Assembly: GCF_024710845.1 (NCBI RefSeq)
Contig: NZ_JANJTZ010000039.1
Span: 1 to 64,000, forward strand
DNA length: 64,000 bases
Direction: 5' to 3'
Origin: Mesorhizobium sp.
GTDB lineage: Bacteria > Pseudomonadota > Alphaproteobacteria > Rhizobiales > Rhizobiaceae
The translations under genes and the position numbers were made by a program. This document shows, piece after piece, positions 1 to 7,650 of this stretch. Positions within the stretch are counted from its first letter, which is position 1, and each line of letters opens with the position of its first letter. The notes beneath the pieces were generated by a model that did not search any database, had not been told where the DNA came from, and saw only the letters and a list, made by a program, of their open reading frames with translations.

Positions 1-64
1 TCGGAAGATGCGGCTTGAGCTTCCCGAATTGCTCGTCCGTCAGCCAGAAGTGGTCCCGATTCAT
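1..64 (-). CDS. IS5-family transposase, N-terminal fragment cut by the window edge
   Basis: Read on the minus strand from an ATG at 64, the sequence begins MNRDHFWLTDEQFGKL. This is the typical start of IS5-family DDE transposases of the LTDEQ...PHLP type. The rest of the gene lies left of the window, so the catalytic residues cannot be checked. The insertion-sequence end should fall between 65 and 134, because the next gene stops at 135. I could not define the terminal inverted repeat without the other end. Confidence 0.75.
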   Translation of the reverse strand, partial: MNRDHFWLTDEQFGKLKPHLP

Positions 65-134
65 CGCTCGCCTCCATTCGGAGACGGTGAATCACATCAC
101 GCCGCTCGATGAAACCTATTTATGGGTCCGGGCC

Positions 135-2309
135 CTAGAACGACGGAAAATCGCCGCGGGGCACGTCGTCATCGACATGTTCTTCGGGCTTGGCGCGGCG
201 GAAACCTCGGATCGTCTTCTTGCCGATCTTGAACTTCCCCTGCTCCCAGCCAAGCTGCTGCATAAGATCGGCTACCCGCTTTACCGCTCCGCCATGCTGG
301 CGCTCGGCTGGGATCTCAAGCACCGTTCCCAAGAGGTAAGAGGTGAATACCCTGACTTCGTTTCCATAAGCCTTGCCCTGGACTGCAGCGAGTGCCTCCT
401 CCCACGCATCGTATTCGAGCCGTTCCGCCTGTTCTGCCGCAGCCGCAGCCCAGAGCTCTTGTGGCAGAACGATGCTCGCACCTTCGGTCCCCCGCTTCGC
501 CGCCTCGGCCCACAGCTGGTCACGGTCGCGACGGAGCGCATCAAGGTCGATCTCGCCGGTCCTGACGGGCAAGAAACGACGATTGCCGGTACGGTCCTTC
601 AAATAGCGCTGCTCGTTGGTGGTGCCGACGAAGATGGCTTGCCGGCCTCGACGCTCGGAGAACCGGCCGTAGGACATCCGCGCGCGGTCATGCTGGCGCG
701 ATGCAAACGCTTTCGTCTTCGCAGCCTCGCTCCTGTTCAGACCTGACATCTCGCTGAGTTCGTAGATCCAGACGCCCTCCATCGCCTCCATCTGCGCCTT
801 CGTATCCAGCGCCAGGATTTCGTTGTCGGAGTGGTTGTCGGGACCTGCGAGGATCTGTAGCGCCGTCGACTTGCCGGTGCCCTGTTTGCCTTCGAGGATG
901 ACGATGGTATCGAACTTGACCCCGGGTTCGCGGACCCGTCTCACGGCGGCGATGAGCATGATCCGTCCGATCGCCCGATTCAGTTCGGTGTCCTCGGCTC
1001 CCATGTAGGTGGACAGCCAGTTATCGATGCGGGGCACGCCGTCCCATTCGAGCGCGTCAAGCATCTGTCGGATGGGGTGAAACGTCCGTTCAAGGCAGAG
1101 TTGGGTGACGGCGTCGCGGACATTCTCGGCTCTCGGGTCGAAATTGAAGGTGTCCGTGATGAAGGACCGCAGGAGCGCACAGGCATCGTCGCTAATCTCG
1201 CCTTCGTGCTCATCGAGCAGATTCCCGTTGATCATCTTCCGATGGCGGAAGAGGTCGTGGGAGAAGGTGAAGCCGAGACGACGCAGAGCAATAGCCGTGT
1301 TGCGCAACGTCGGCTTCGGTGCCCCTTCGGCGTTGCAGTCGGGCCACCCGGTTATGACGGCCATAGTTCCAGCACGCGCCTGCCGCCGCGCATATGCGTT
1401 CGGCCTCTTCTTTTCGAGGATCGAGCGCGAGATGCCGAGGCTAGGGTTGATGAGAACGCCGGCGATGACATCCTCGGAGCACCCGGCACGAGCGAGCTCA
1501 CAAGAGACCCTGTAAACAGCCTCGCTGCGGGACGGAAAACGAGCGTCCGGCCCACCGCGAGGGCGCTCAAGGTCATCGCCAAGTTCGATGATCGATCGCA
1601 TCGCCGTGAGAACGGCTACCGGCAACTCATCGATGCCGATTGGCCTCACCTCAGCATCAGACACTTTGGCCGGACCAGAACCGATCTGAGTCTTCACCAG
1701 GAGGTGCTGAAAGTCAGCGGGCGAATAGGTCCTGGTCCAGTTTGCCGAAACGATATGCGCCAGTGCCGGAACACGCCCCGCCTTCAACTTCTTGGCGTTT
1801 GGGATATTGATCGTTCCAGACACGCGCATCAGGCGGTCGATGTTCTGGCACTTGTCGCCGCCGAGACCTTTGGCAACAGCCGTGTTGATTGCCTCCACTT
1901 GGGCTAGATCCTCGTTGGGCTTGTCGAAGTTCCAATGTGCCTGAAAACCCCCGCCCGAGAAGATGACGACCGTCGGCGGCGGATCGAAGGCCATAATGCG
2001 ATCTTCAGCGCCAACATCGTCGACGTCGACATGGGCCCGATACGCGATGGCGACATTCTCCTTTGTCGCCTTCTGATTGGCAAAGCCCTCACGCATTCCG
2101 TTGACGTGGAAATAGATGTTGGAAAGGCCCTGGCGCGCGTCGATCCACGCACGCATTTCGGCGATCTCAAGCGGCGAAAAACTGCGAGCAGAAATGCGCC
2201 CCGTTCGATCGATCGCGACCAAGTCGCGCTGCCGCCCGGGCAGCATTCGGTTGAGGAAGTCGACCGCTTCGGCGGTATCGCCTTCTACCGGGGAGGCGTT
2301 GGCGCTCAT
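135..2309 (-). CDS. Primase / VirE-type (VapE) P-loop helicase of a mobile element
   Basis: This 724-residue protein looks like a replication protein of a phage or integrative element. The N-terminal third carries primase-like motifs, an acidic HVDVDD run near residue 92 and FSGGGFQAHWNF near residue 117. The C-terminal half matches the virulence-associated E family: a Walker A GKQGTGKS near residue 474, an acidic YELSEM segment and a sensor-like FVGTTNEQRYL. The size fits primase-helicase fusions that start replication of excised elements. Its ATG overlaps the stop of the upstream small HTH gene by 4 bp, so the two are co-translated. The exact replication role is inferred. Confidence 0.85.
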   Translation of the reverse strand: MSANASPVEGDTAEAVDFLNRMLPGRQRDLVAIDRTGRISARSFSPLEIAEMRAWIDARQGLSNIYFHVNGMREGFANQKATKENVAIAYRAHVDVDDVGAEDRIMAFDPPPTVVIFSGGGFQAHWNFDKPNEDLAQVEAINTAVAKGLGGDKCQNIDRLMRVSGTINIPNAKKLKAGRVPALAHIVSANWTRTYSPADFQHLLVKTQIGSGPAKVSDAEVRPIGIDELPVAVLTAMRSIIELGDDLERPRGGPDARFPSRSEAVYRVSCELARAGCSEDVIAGVLINPSLGISRSILEKKRPNAYARRQARAGTMAVITGWPDCNAEGAPKPTLRNTAIALRRLGFTFSHDLFRHRKMINGNLLDEHEGEISDDACALLRSFITDTFNFDPRAENVRDAVTQLCLERTFHPIRQMLDALEWDGVPRIDNWLSTYMGAEDTELNRAIGRIMLIAAVRRVREPGVKFDTIVILEGKQGTGKSTALQILAGPDNHSDNEILALDTKAQMEAMEGVWIYELSEMSGLNRSEAAKTKAFASRQHDRARMSYGRFSERRGRQAIFVGTTNEQRYLKDRTGNRRFLPVRTGEIDLDALRRDRDQLWAEAAKRGTEGASIVLPQELWAAAAAEQAERLEYDAWEEALAAVQGKAYGNEVRVFTSYLLGTVLEIPAERQHGGAVKRVADLMQQLGWEQGKFKIGKKTIRGFRRAKPEEHVDDDVPRGDFPSF

Positions 2310-2515
2310 TTGCCGCCTCCCACCTTGGAGGCTTCGATCGCGGCGACTACGTCACTGAGCCGCAGCAGCTTGCGTCCATTGAAGGGGGCATAGGCAGGGA
2401 TCGTGCCGGCCTTGACCGCACGGCGCAGAGCCCAAGCGTGAACGCCGAGCGCTTTGGCGGTGTCGGCAATGGTGAGTAGCTTTTCGGGAGCCTGATCCCT
2501 GTGATCTTTTTCCAT
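2306..2515 (-). CDS. AlpA/excisionase-type helix-turn-helix protein
   Basis: A 69-residue protein with one winged-helix DNA-binding domain of the MerR/excisionase (AlpA) type. The segment LLTIADTAKALGVHAWALRR gives the helix-turn-helix, followed by KLLRLSDVVAAI, the usual wing and last helix. Such proteins regulate or direct excision of prophages and integrative elements. It lies directly upstream of the primase-helicase gene in the same direction, with a 4-bp ATGA overlap. A purine-rich GGAAG lies about 6 nt before its ATG. I see no integrase beside it; a decayed recombinase lies 2 kb away. Confidence 0.75.
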   Translation of the reverse strand: MEKDHRDQAPEKLLTIADTAKALGVHAWALRRAVKAGTIPAYAPFNGRKLLRLSDVVAAIEASKVGGGK

Positions 2516-3187
2516 CGTCTACTTCCTTCTTGGGGGAGCAGACGTGGAACGACAGACAAGCCGACGCCACGCGCTGCTCGCCCGTCGGTTAACGGGTGAA
2601 TTCAGCTACGTGACTTCAGCCAAGAAGGAGTAAGCCTTCGGGTCTTATGCCGCCCCTGATGAGCGACCCGGTGTTGTGAGGTTGCCCACTGAAATCCTGA
2701 TCACTCAGGGGGGCGCGACGCATCATTGGATCTCAATCAGGATGGAGCCGATGCGAAGCCTCTCCGTAAAGTCTATTATTAAGCTACCACCTGCACTCAT
2801 TTCCATCAAGGCCTAGATGCGATGGGGGTAGCGAGGCACGATATGTGGTAAGATGAACCAATAAGGCACTTACCGCCCTGTCATATGGGCGTACCCACCG
2901 TTAGTATTCAAAGCCTGCTCCCGATATAGAGAAATATAGAGATATAGAGACGCGCGCACGATCGAGCCGTACCCTTGGGCCTCAGAGCCCCGCGGAAACG
3001 GCCCCGAAAAGGGTCAAACGCAATCCGCTTCGTCTCTCTATATTTTTCCCTATATGCGGCTGCTGAAGGTAGGCAAATATAGACCACATCTTACCAAGGC
3101 CTGTCCGCCTCGGCTGCACGAAGCACTTCAGTTTTTTGAACAGCAATCCGGAATTGTGGGTATTTGGCACGGCGGCGGCCGGTCGCG
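2516..3187. other. Gene-free 670-bp stretch with repeats
   Basis: I see no convincing gene here. The left half contains an inverted pair, ATCCTGAT at 2694-2701 and ATCAGGAT at 2736-2743. The right half holds the iteron-like 9-mers listed separately. It separates the excisionase gene and the membrane-protein gene, both on the minus strand, and would carry the promoter of the excisionase-primase pair. Confidence 0.5.
2924..3055. repeat. Iteron-like ATATAGAGA direct and inverted repeats
   Basis: The 9-mer ATATAGAGA occurs three times head to tail, at 2924-2932, 2934-2942 and 2942-2950. Its reverse complement TCTCTATAT occurs at 3035-3043, and a one-mismatch copy TCCCTATAT at 3047-3055. The arms are AT-rich and enclose about 84 bp of GC-rich sequence. 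The layout resembles iterons or a regulator-binding array next to replication genes. The function is inferred from position and pattern only. Confidence 0.5.
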
Positions 3188-4324
3188 TCAAACACTCGTT
3201 TCGCCAAATGCTGGAACATAGTTCGGTGCGTTCGATGCTCGGTTCGGGGCCGAAGGAGCCGATACGCTCGCGAGTCGTCCAATGATCGTGCTCAGTGTCC
3301 GCAGCATCCAGGCCAGCGGCGCCAGAACCATCCTCAGCAGAAAAGCAAGGACAAGACAGAGCAGAAGGTAGGCCGCAAAGGCGCCGACCCAGGCCGGGAG
3401 GCCTGCCTGTTCCGCTATCCAGCCGGCTGCGCTTGCCAGAAGGTGGGGCCGCGTGATCGCCACGTAGGGAAGTGCGACGACAGCGGTGACTCCTGCCGCG
3501 GTACCGACGGCGGAAAGCGATTGGAACGCACCTTTGCCTGCAGCCCTCAGATTTGCCATCCGCGCTGTCCCGCGACCAGCCGCGGCCACCGGTGCCCTCG
3601 CGATGCGCAATGCCTTGGCTGCGGCGCCTATGCCCCCGACGACGATTACCGCATCGAAGGCGGCCCAGCCCATTTCCCCCCAGGTCGGAAGTCGCTCCCC
3701 GCGGGCTATCACCCCTTCTAGATCGGAAACGCCGCCCAGCACCAGGTTCTTCGCGCCAAGAAGTGTGCGAGTGAACTGTTTGCGGACTGCCGTTCCGTCG
3801 ACGATCTCGAACTCCGACAGCATCTCGTGCCCGCGATCCTTGAGTTCCTGGATGGCGAGAAGTCCATATTGTTCCGGCGAGATCTCGGCGAGGCCGAATC
3901 CCACCTGCTGGTCGTTCCACAGGCGCGAGAGGCCCTGCCCGATGGTTTCCTGCAACAAGTACTGCGACGATCCATTCTTCACGAAATAAGCAATCACCGG
4001 CACGACCGGATGGCCGAGACGGCCGAAAACCTCCAGGAAATCCGCGTCCTTCCCATAGACAAGGAACACTTTTGCTGCGTCGTCACCATATTTCGCCGCT
4101 GCCTCATGCCAGCCGAGCCCGCCGGCCGCGCAGGCCGCGAGCACCCATGGCGGAGCCCGTTCGACCGCCGTGCTGCTGAGCGGGCAACGGGTGTCGTCCC
4201 GTTGAACTTCCTCCGCCAGCGCGGCTCGCATGACCTCGTCCTCGAAGGGGAGGCGCTCCCGCCACTCCCACATCAGCGTCAGCAGGATCGCCATGACGAG
4301 TGAGGCTGCCAGCAGGTATCTCAT
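3188..4324 (-). CDS. Unknown membrane protein
   Basis: I do not recognise this 378-residue protein. It starts with a hydrophobic segment (MRYLLAASLVMAILLTLMW) that can act as a signal anchor. A soluble central region follows, and the C-terminal third has two or three strongly hydrophobic segments, including GAFAAYLLLCLVLAFLLRMV. It ends in a Ser/Pro/Asn-rich tail. I chose the ATG at 4324; a TTG at 4384 would add 20 residues. A GGAGG lies 14 nt upstream of the ATG. It sits among mobile-element remnants and may be island cargo. Confidence 0.6.
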   Translation of the reverse strand: MRYLLAASLVMAILLTLMWEWRERLPFEDEVMRAALAEEVQRDDTRCPLSSTAVERAPPWVLAACAAGGLGWHEAAAKYGDDAAKVFLVYGKDADFLEVFGRLGHPVVPVIAYFVKNGSSQYLLQETIGQGLSRLWNDQQVGFGLAEISPEQYGLLAIQELKDRGHEMLSEFEIVDGTAVRKQFTRTLLGAKNLVLGGVSDLEGVIARGERLPTWGEMGWAAFDAVIVVGGIGAAAKALRIARAPVAAAGRGTARMANLRAAGKGAFQSLSAVGTAAGVTAVVALPYVAITRPHLLASAAGWIAEQAGLPAWVGAFAAYLLLCLVLAFLLRMVLAPLAWMLRTLSTIIGRLASVSAPSAPNRASNAPNYVPAFGETSV

Positions 4325-5212
4325 TCTCAAGGGGGCATCCTCCCGCAGTGATGTCACGCCAAAACGTGCCGAACTGTCAGCCAATGAAGCGATGGTTAGT
4401 TCTGGGATGTGGTGGAAGTTTGCCTGAGAGCTGTGCGCCAGTTTTCCGAGTTTCCGGGTCTCGCGAGCGGGTGTTCAAGAGCCGGGACCCCGACAACAGA
4501 TGTCCGTTTCCAACAGTCGACGCCAACATCTTGTCTAGTCTGAGGACCGTATCCAGACGGTCCGGTTTCGGGTGTGGGTTTGCAGCTAGCAGTCATGTGG
4601 CGCCCGCCTGCGTGTCGCGGAGGTGTTGATGCTGAAGGTTGCAGACGCGACAGCGAAAGCATGCTGCTGCGCGTCGCGCATGGCAAAGAGCTGGCGCTAT
4701 CACAAAGCCATGCTCTCATAGGACCTGCTCTGGCGCTTGTGCGTGAGTGGTGGAAGGTCGGACGGCAGCAGGGCCTGATGCACCGCGACGGCAGACTGTT
4801 CCTGGGCAGCACGCGATGAAGCCGACTAGCACGCGGCAGCTCGCTCGCATCGTCGTTGAAGCAGCCCAGGCCACCGACATCGCCATATGGCTCGGGCCGG
4901 ATACGCTGCGCCACAGCTTCATTATCCACCTGCTGGTTAGTCAAGTCAATCAATACTGGGGAAGCTGCGACGACGTTTGCGTCTGACGGCACACAGGCGC
5001 GTCGCTCAGCCGGTGGCGCACTGAGAGTTTCCACAATGTCGCATGCCCAGGCCCAGGTTGTTCCCGTTGCGATATTGGCATGCTGAAGAGAGCTTCCCAG
5101 TCTGCCTGGACAGGAGCAATGCAAACTCCCGGCTCGCCATCTGAATGCGACAGTAGCAGCTTGACTTCGATACCCTTTAGAGGTGGCCGCAGCTGATGCA
5201 GACGCGCCCTGT
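4325..5212. other. Gene-poor stretch holding a decayed recombinase
   Basis: No intact gene is visible. The only recognisable content is the recombinase remnant at about 4569-4995. The sequence on either side (4325-4568 and 4996-5212) gives only short frames without recognisable motifs. It looks like degraded mobile DNA between the element genes and the catabolic cluster. Confidence 0.5.
4569..4995 (+). pseudogene. Decayed tyrosine recombinase (phage-integrase family), C-terminal part
   Basis: Several plus-strand pieces match successive blocks of a tyrosine recombinase. In order they are MLLRVAHGK, then EWWKVGRQQGLMHRDG, then, in another frame, MKPTSTRQLARIVVEAAQAT, then GPDTLRHSFIIHLL, which carries the family HxxR-type motif with Asp in place of the usual first His. 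A further piece reads GEAATTFA where functional relatives read roughly LGHAKLDTTAF. Frames change between blocks, and the N-terminal domain and final tyrosine are missing. I conclude it is a dead gene, probably of the integrase type carried by insertion elements. Confidence 0.7.
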
Positions 5213-6025
5213 TCACCAGTGTGTGAGGCCTCCATCGACGGCGATTGTCTGGCCGGTGATGAATTCGGCCGCCTGGGTTGACAGGAACATGACCGGGCCG
5301 ACGAGGTCCATCGGCACCTCCTCGCGCGGGATGCACTGGCTGGCGATCAAGCGCGCCTTGCCTTCCGCGGTGACGGTCTCGCGCGGAATCTCGGTGAAGG
5401 TGCCGCCCGGCTGGATAGCGTTGACGGTGATGCCTTCGGCGCCGAGTTCACGGGCCATTGCATTGGTCATGCCGATGAGCGCCGACTTGGACGTGACATA
5501 GTGAAGGTAGTTCTTGATGCCCAGCGGTACCGAGCCGGACGTGATGTTGATGATGCGGCCCCACTGGGCGGCCCGCATGGCTGGCAGGACGGCGCGGGCG
5601 GCGAGGAAGCAGCCGGTGATGTTGACCTTCAGCACCGCATCCCACTCGTCCAGCGGGATCTCGTCGAACGGACGCATCTTCAGGTTCGAGAATATCCCGG
5701 CGTTGTTGATCAGCACATCGATGCGGCCGAATTCCTCGAGCACCTTGGCGACCATGGCTTCCACCGACCTCACATCGGCAATATCCGTGGCGATGGCGAG
5801 TGCCTTACCGCCCTGCGCCTCGATCTCGGCCTTGACGGCCCTGGCCTTCGCCTCGTTCAGCTCGGCGATGACCGGAAAGGCGCCGGCCGCCGCGAACTGC
5901 AGCGCATACTCGCGCCCGATGCCTTGGCCTGCGCCCGTGATGATGACCACACGTCCGGCCACATCGAAGTTCCGGCCGCGGGCGATTGCCGCCTGAAGGC
6001 CGGTTGAGAGTGCATGCTGGTTCAT
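5213..6025 (-). CDS. Short-chain dehydrogenase/reductase (SDR)
   Basis: A 270-residue classical SDR that probably oxidises a hydroxyacyl intermediate with NAD(P). The cofactor motif TGAGQGIG lies near residue 31, the NNAG motif near residue 107, the catalytic Ser in NITSGS and the Tyr/Lys pair in YVTSK. It ends with the usual GQTIAVDGG. It is the last gene of a minus-strand operon, and its ATG overlaps the stop of the DUF35 gene by 4 bp. The context (CoA-transferase, hydratase, thiolase) suggests a beta-oxidation-like 3-hydroxyacyl-CoA dehydrogenase role; the substrate is unknown. Confidence 0.9.
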   Translation of the reverse strand: MNQHALSTGLQAAIARGRNFDVAGRVVIITGAGQGIGREYALQFAAAGAFPVIAELNEAKARAVKAEIEAQGGKALAIATDIADVRSVEAMVAKVLEEFGRIDVLINNAGIFSNLKMRPFDEIPLDEWDAVLKVNITGCFLAARAVLPAMRAAQWGRIINITSGSVPLGIKNYLHYVTSKSALIGMTNAMARELGAEGITVNAIQPGGTFTEIPRETVTAEGKARLIASQCIPREEVPMDLVGPVMFLSTQAAEFITGQTIAVDGGLTHW

Positions 6026-6465
6026 GTGTCTTCTCCTGGATTGTCAGTTGTCGATATTTCGCTCGGCATCCACTGGCAGAGCCGCCCAGGCTCAGCGCCA
6101 AAAAGAAATTCCTCGAACACCGCCGTCACGGCGAGACCGACCGCCGGCTGGATGTCGCCCGCGCGGACGAGGTTGCCGATCAGGAGCGGCCCTTCCTCGG
6201 TCTCGACGCTGACGACAGTGTAGGGAACGGGAATCTCCGGGAAGTAAGCCCGGTGGAATATGGTCCACGTCACCACCCGCCCGCGCCCCGACAGCTTTCG
6301 CCAGTCGGTGTCTTCAGACAGGCATCGGGGGCAGCATGGCCCCGGCGGATAGCGCAGGTGGCCGCAGCTCTTGCAGGCCTGAACGCGCAGTTCGCCTTTG
6401 GCGGCAAAATCCCAGTAGGGAAGGTCATACTGTCCGATGCGCCGCAGTGGCCGGCTCGCAGTCAT
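6022..6465 (-). CDS. Zn-ribbon/OB-fold (DUF35) partner of the thiolase-like enzyme
   Basis: A 147-residue protein with a rubredoxin-like zinc ribbon (CKSCGHLRYPPGPCCPRC, residues about 32-49) followed by an OB-fold, the DUF35 architecture. Family members bind acyl-CoA and form complexes with SCP2-type thiolases or aldolases, for example BbsA with BbsB, or the DUF35 domain of ChsH2 with Ltp2. Here it is wedged between the thiolase-like gene and the SDR gene, overlapping each by 4 bp, as expected for a stoichiometric partner. Confidence 0.88.
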   Translation of the reverse strand: MTASRPLRRIGQYDLPYWDFAAKGELRVQACKSCGHLRYPPGPCCPRCLSEDTDWRKLSGRGRVVTWTIFHRAYFPEIPVPYTVVSVETEEGPLLIGNLVRAGDIQPAVGLAVTAVFEEFLFGAEPGRLCQWMPSEISTTDNPGEDT

Positions 6466-7646
6466 TGCCGAACCTCCGCACTGTAGATGACCGAGGCCGT
6501 CTTGCCGGCGACGTCGGAGACATATTGCGCGTGCCTCGCGCCGCCGACCTGCCGGCTGCCCGCCTGGTTGCGCAGCTGCCGCACCGCCTCGACTTGGTGA
6601 TTCCAGCCCTGCATGTAGCTCTCGCAGAGCATGCCGCCTGATGTGTTGGTCGGCAGACCGCCGCCTGGGCCGATGCCGGTGTCGGCGAGGAAACCGGCGG
6701 CGCCGCCGATCGGGCAGAAGCCAAACCCTTCGAGCGCGACGGGGACGTGGATCGAGAAGCTGTCGTAGACCTGGAGCAGGTCAACGTCGCGCTGGCCAAT
6801 GCCGGCCATACCGTAGACCTGCGCGGCGGTTTCGGCATGGCCGCTGTGATAGAAATCGAGGAAGCGCGGCCGCAGGCTGGCGGCGTCGCGGTGCAGGTCG
6901 CTGGCGCCAATGCCGGCAATCGCCACCGGCGCCTGCCTGAGCCGTTTCGCGCGCTCGCGGGTGGTGACGATCAGCGCCACGCCGCCATCGTTGACGAGGC
7001 AGTAGTCCGGTCGACGCAGCGGCTCGCAGATCGTCCTGGCGGACAGGTAATCGTCGATGCCGAGCGGCTCGGTCAGGATGGCGTTGCCGTTCAACCGGGC
7101 GAAATCGCGCTGGGCAATAGCGATGCGTCCCAGATCGGCCGGGGTGAACCCGGTTTCCGCCATGTAGCGGTTCGCCATCATGGCATAGAGCGCGCCCTGC
7201 GAGGTCAGCCCCCATGGCGCATAATAGACATAAGCCTGGAAGCGCTCGCCGCCCATTGCGTTGGGCCCGCCATACTGGGTCGATGCCGAGCGCTGGTTGT
7301 TGCCGTAGACCAGCGCGACGCATTCGGCCAGCCCGGCGGCGATCGCGAGGGTCGCCTGGATGATCGCGTTCACCGCGTCCGCTTGCGCCGTGAAGCGCGT
7401 ATCGAGCCCGAGCATTTCTCCCGTAAGCTCCATCGCAAGCGTTGGTCCCACCACCAGCCCATCAATGTCGTCCTTGGCGAGGCCGCTATCGGCGAGAGCC
7501 CGCGAGAACGAGCGGGCGGCCAGCGCATAGGAATCCGGCGAGTTCGGACCCGGCTTGATCGTATAGTCGGCGCGGTAGTCCGTCTCGCCGATGCCGACGA
7601 CGCAGGCCTCTCCAGAAAGGCGATCAAGGCGTGAATGATCGGCCAT
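6462..7646 (-). CDS. SCP2/lipid-transfer-type thiolase or aldolase
   Basis: A 394-residue thiolase-superfamily protein of the nondecarboxylating lipid-transfer type. Recognisable blocks are LVNDGGVALIVTT, the YDSFSIHVPVALEGFGF block and the C-terminal TSGGMLCESYMQGWNHQ. The N-terminal region that normally holds the nucleophilic Cys reads TAQADAVNAIIQATLAIAAG, with no Cys. The GHP-type block is also altered. With the DUF35 partner next door it could be a thiolase of the BbsB kind or a retro-aldolase of the Ltp2 kind. It would release acetyl-CoA, propionyl-CoA or an aldehyde. Confidence 0.85.
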   Translation of the reverse strand: MADHSRLDRLSGEACVVGIGETDYRADYTIKPGPNSPDSYALAARSFSRALADSGLAKDDIDGLVVGPTLAMELTGEMLGLDTRFTAQADAVNAIIQATLAIAAGLAECVALVYGNNQRSASTQYGGPNAMGGERFQAYVYYAPWGLTSQGALYAMMANRYMAETGFTPADLGRIAIAQRDFARLNGNAILTEPLGIDDYLSARTICEPLRRPDYCLVNDGGVALIVTTRERAKRLRQAPVAIAGIGASDLHRDAASLRPRFLDFYHSGHAETAAQVYGMAGIGQRDVDLLQVYDSFSIHVPVALEGFGFCPIGGAAGFLADTGIGPGGGLPTNTSGGMLCESYMQGWNHQVEAVRQLRNQAGSRQVGGARHAQYVSDVAGKTASVIYSAEVRQ

Positions 7647-7650
7647 GTGC

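Noticed and set aside
2982-3920. Minus-strand open frame of 312 codons overlapping the membrane-protein gene
   Set aside because: Arg/Gly-rich translation in another frame of the same strand; the overlapping frame has proper membrane segments.
4396-5235. Minus-strand open frame of 279 codons
   Set aside because: Low-complexity residue mix without motifs, and it runs antisense across the readable recombinase remnant.
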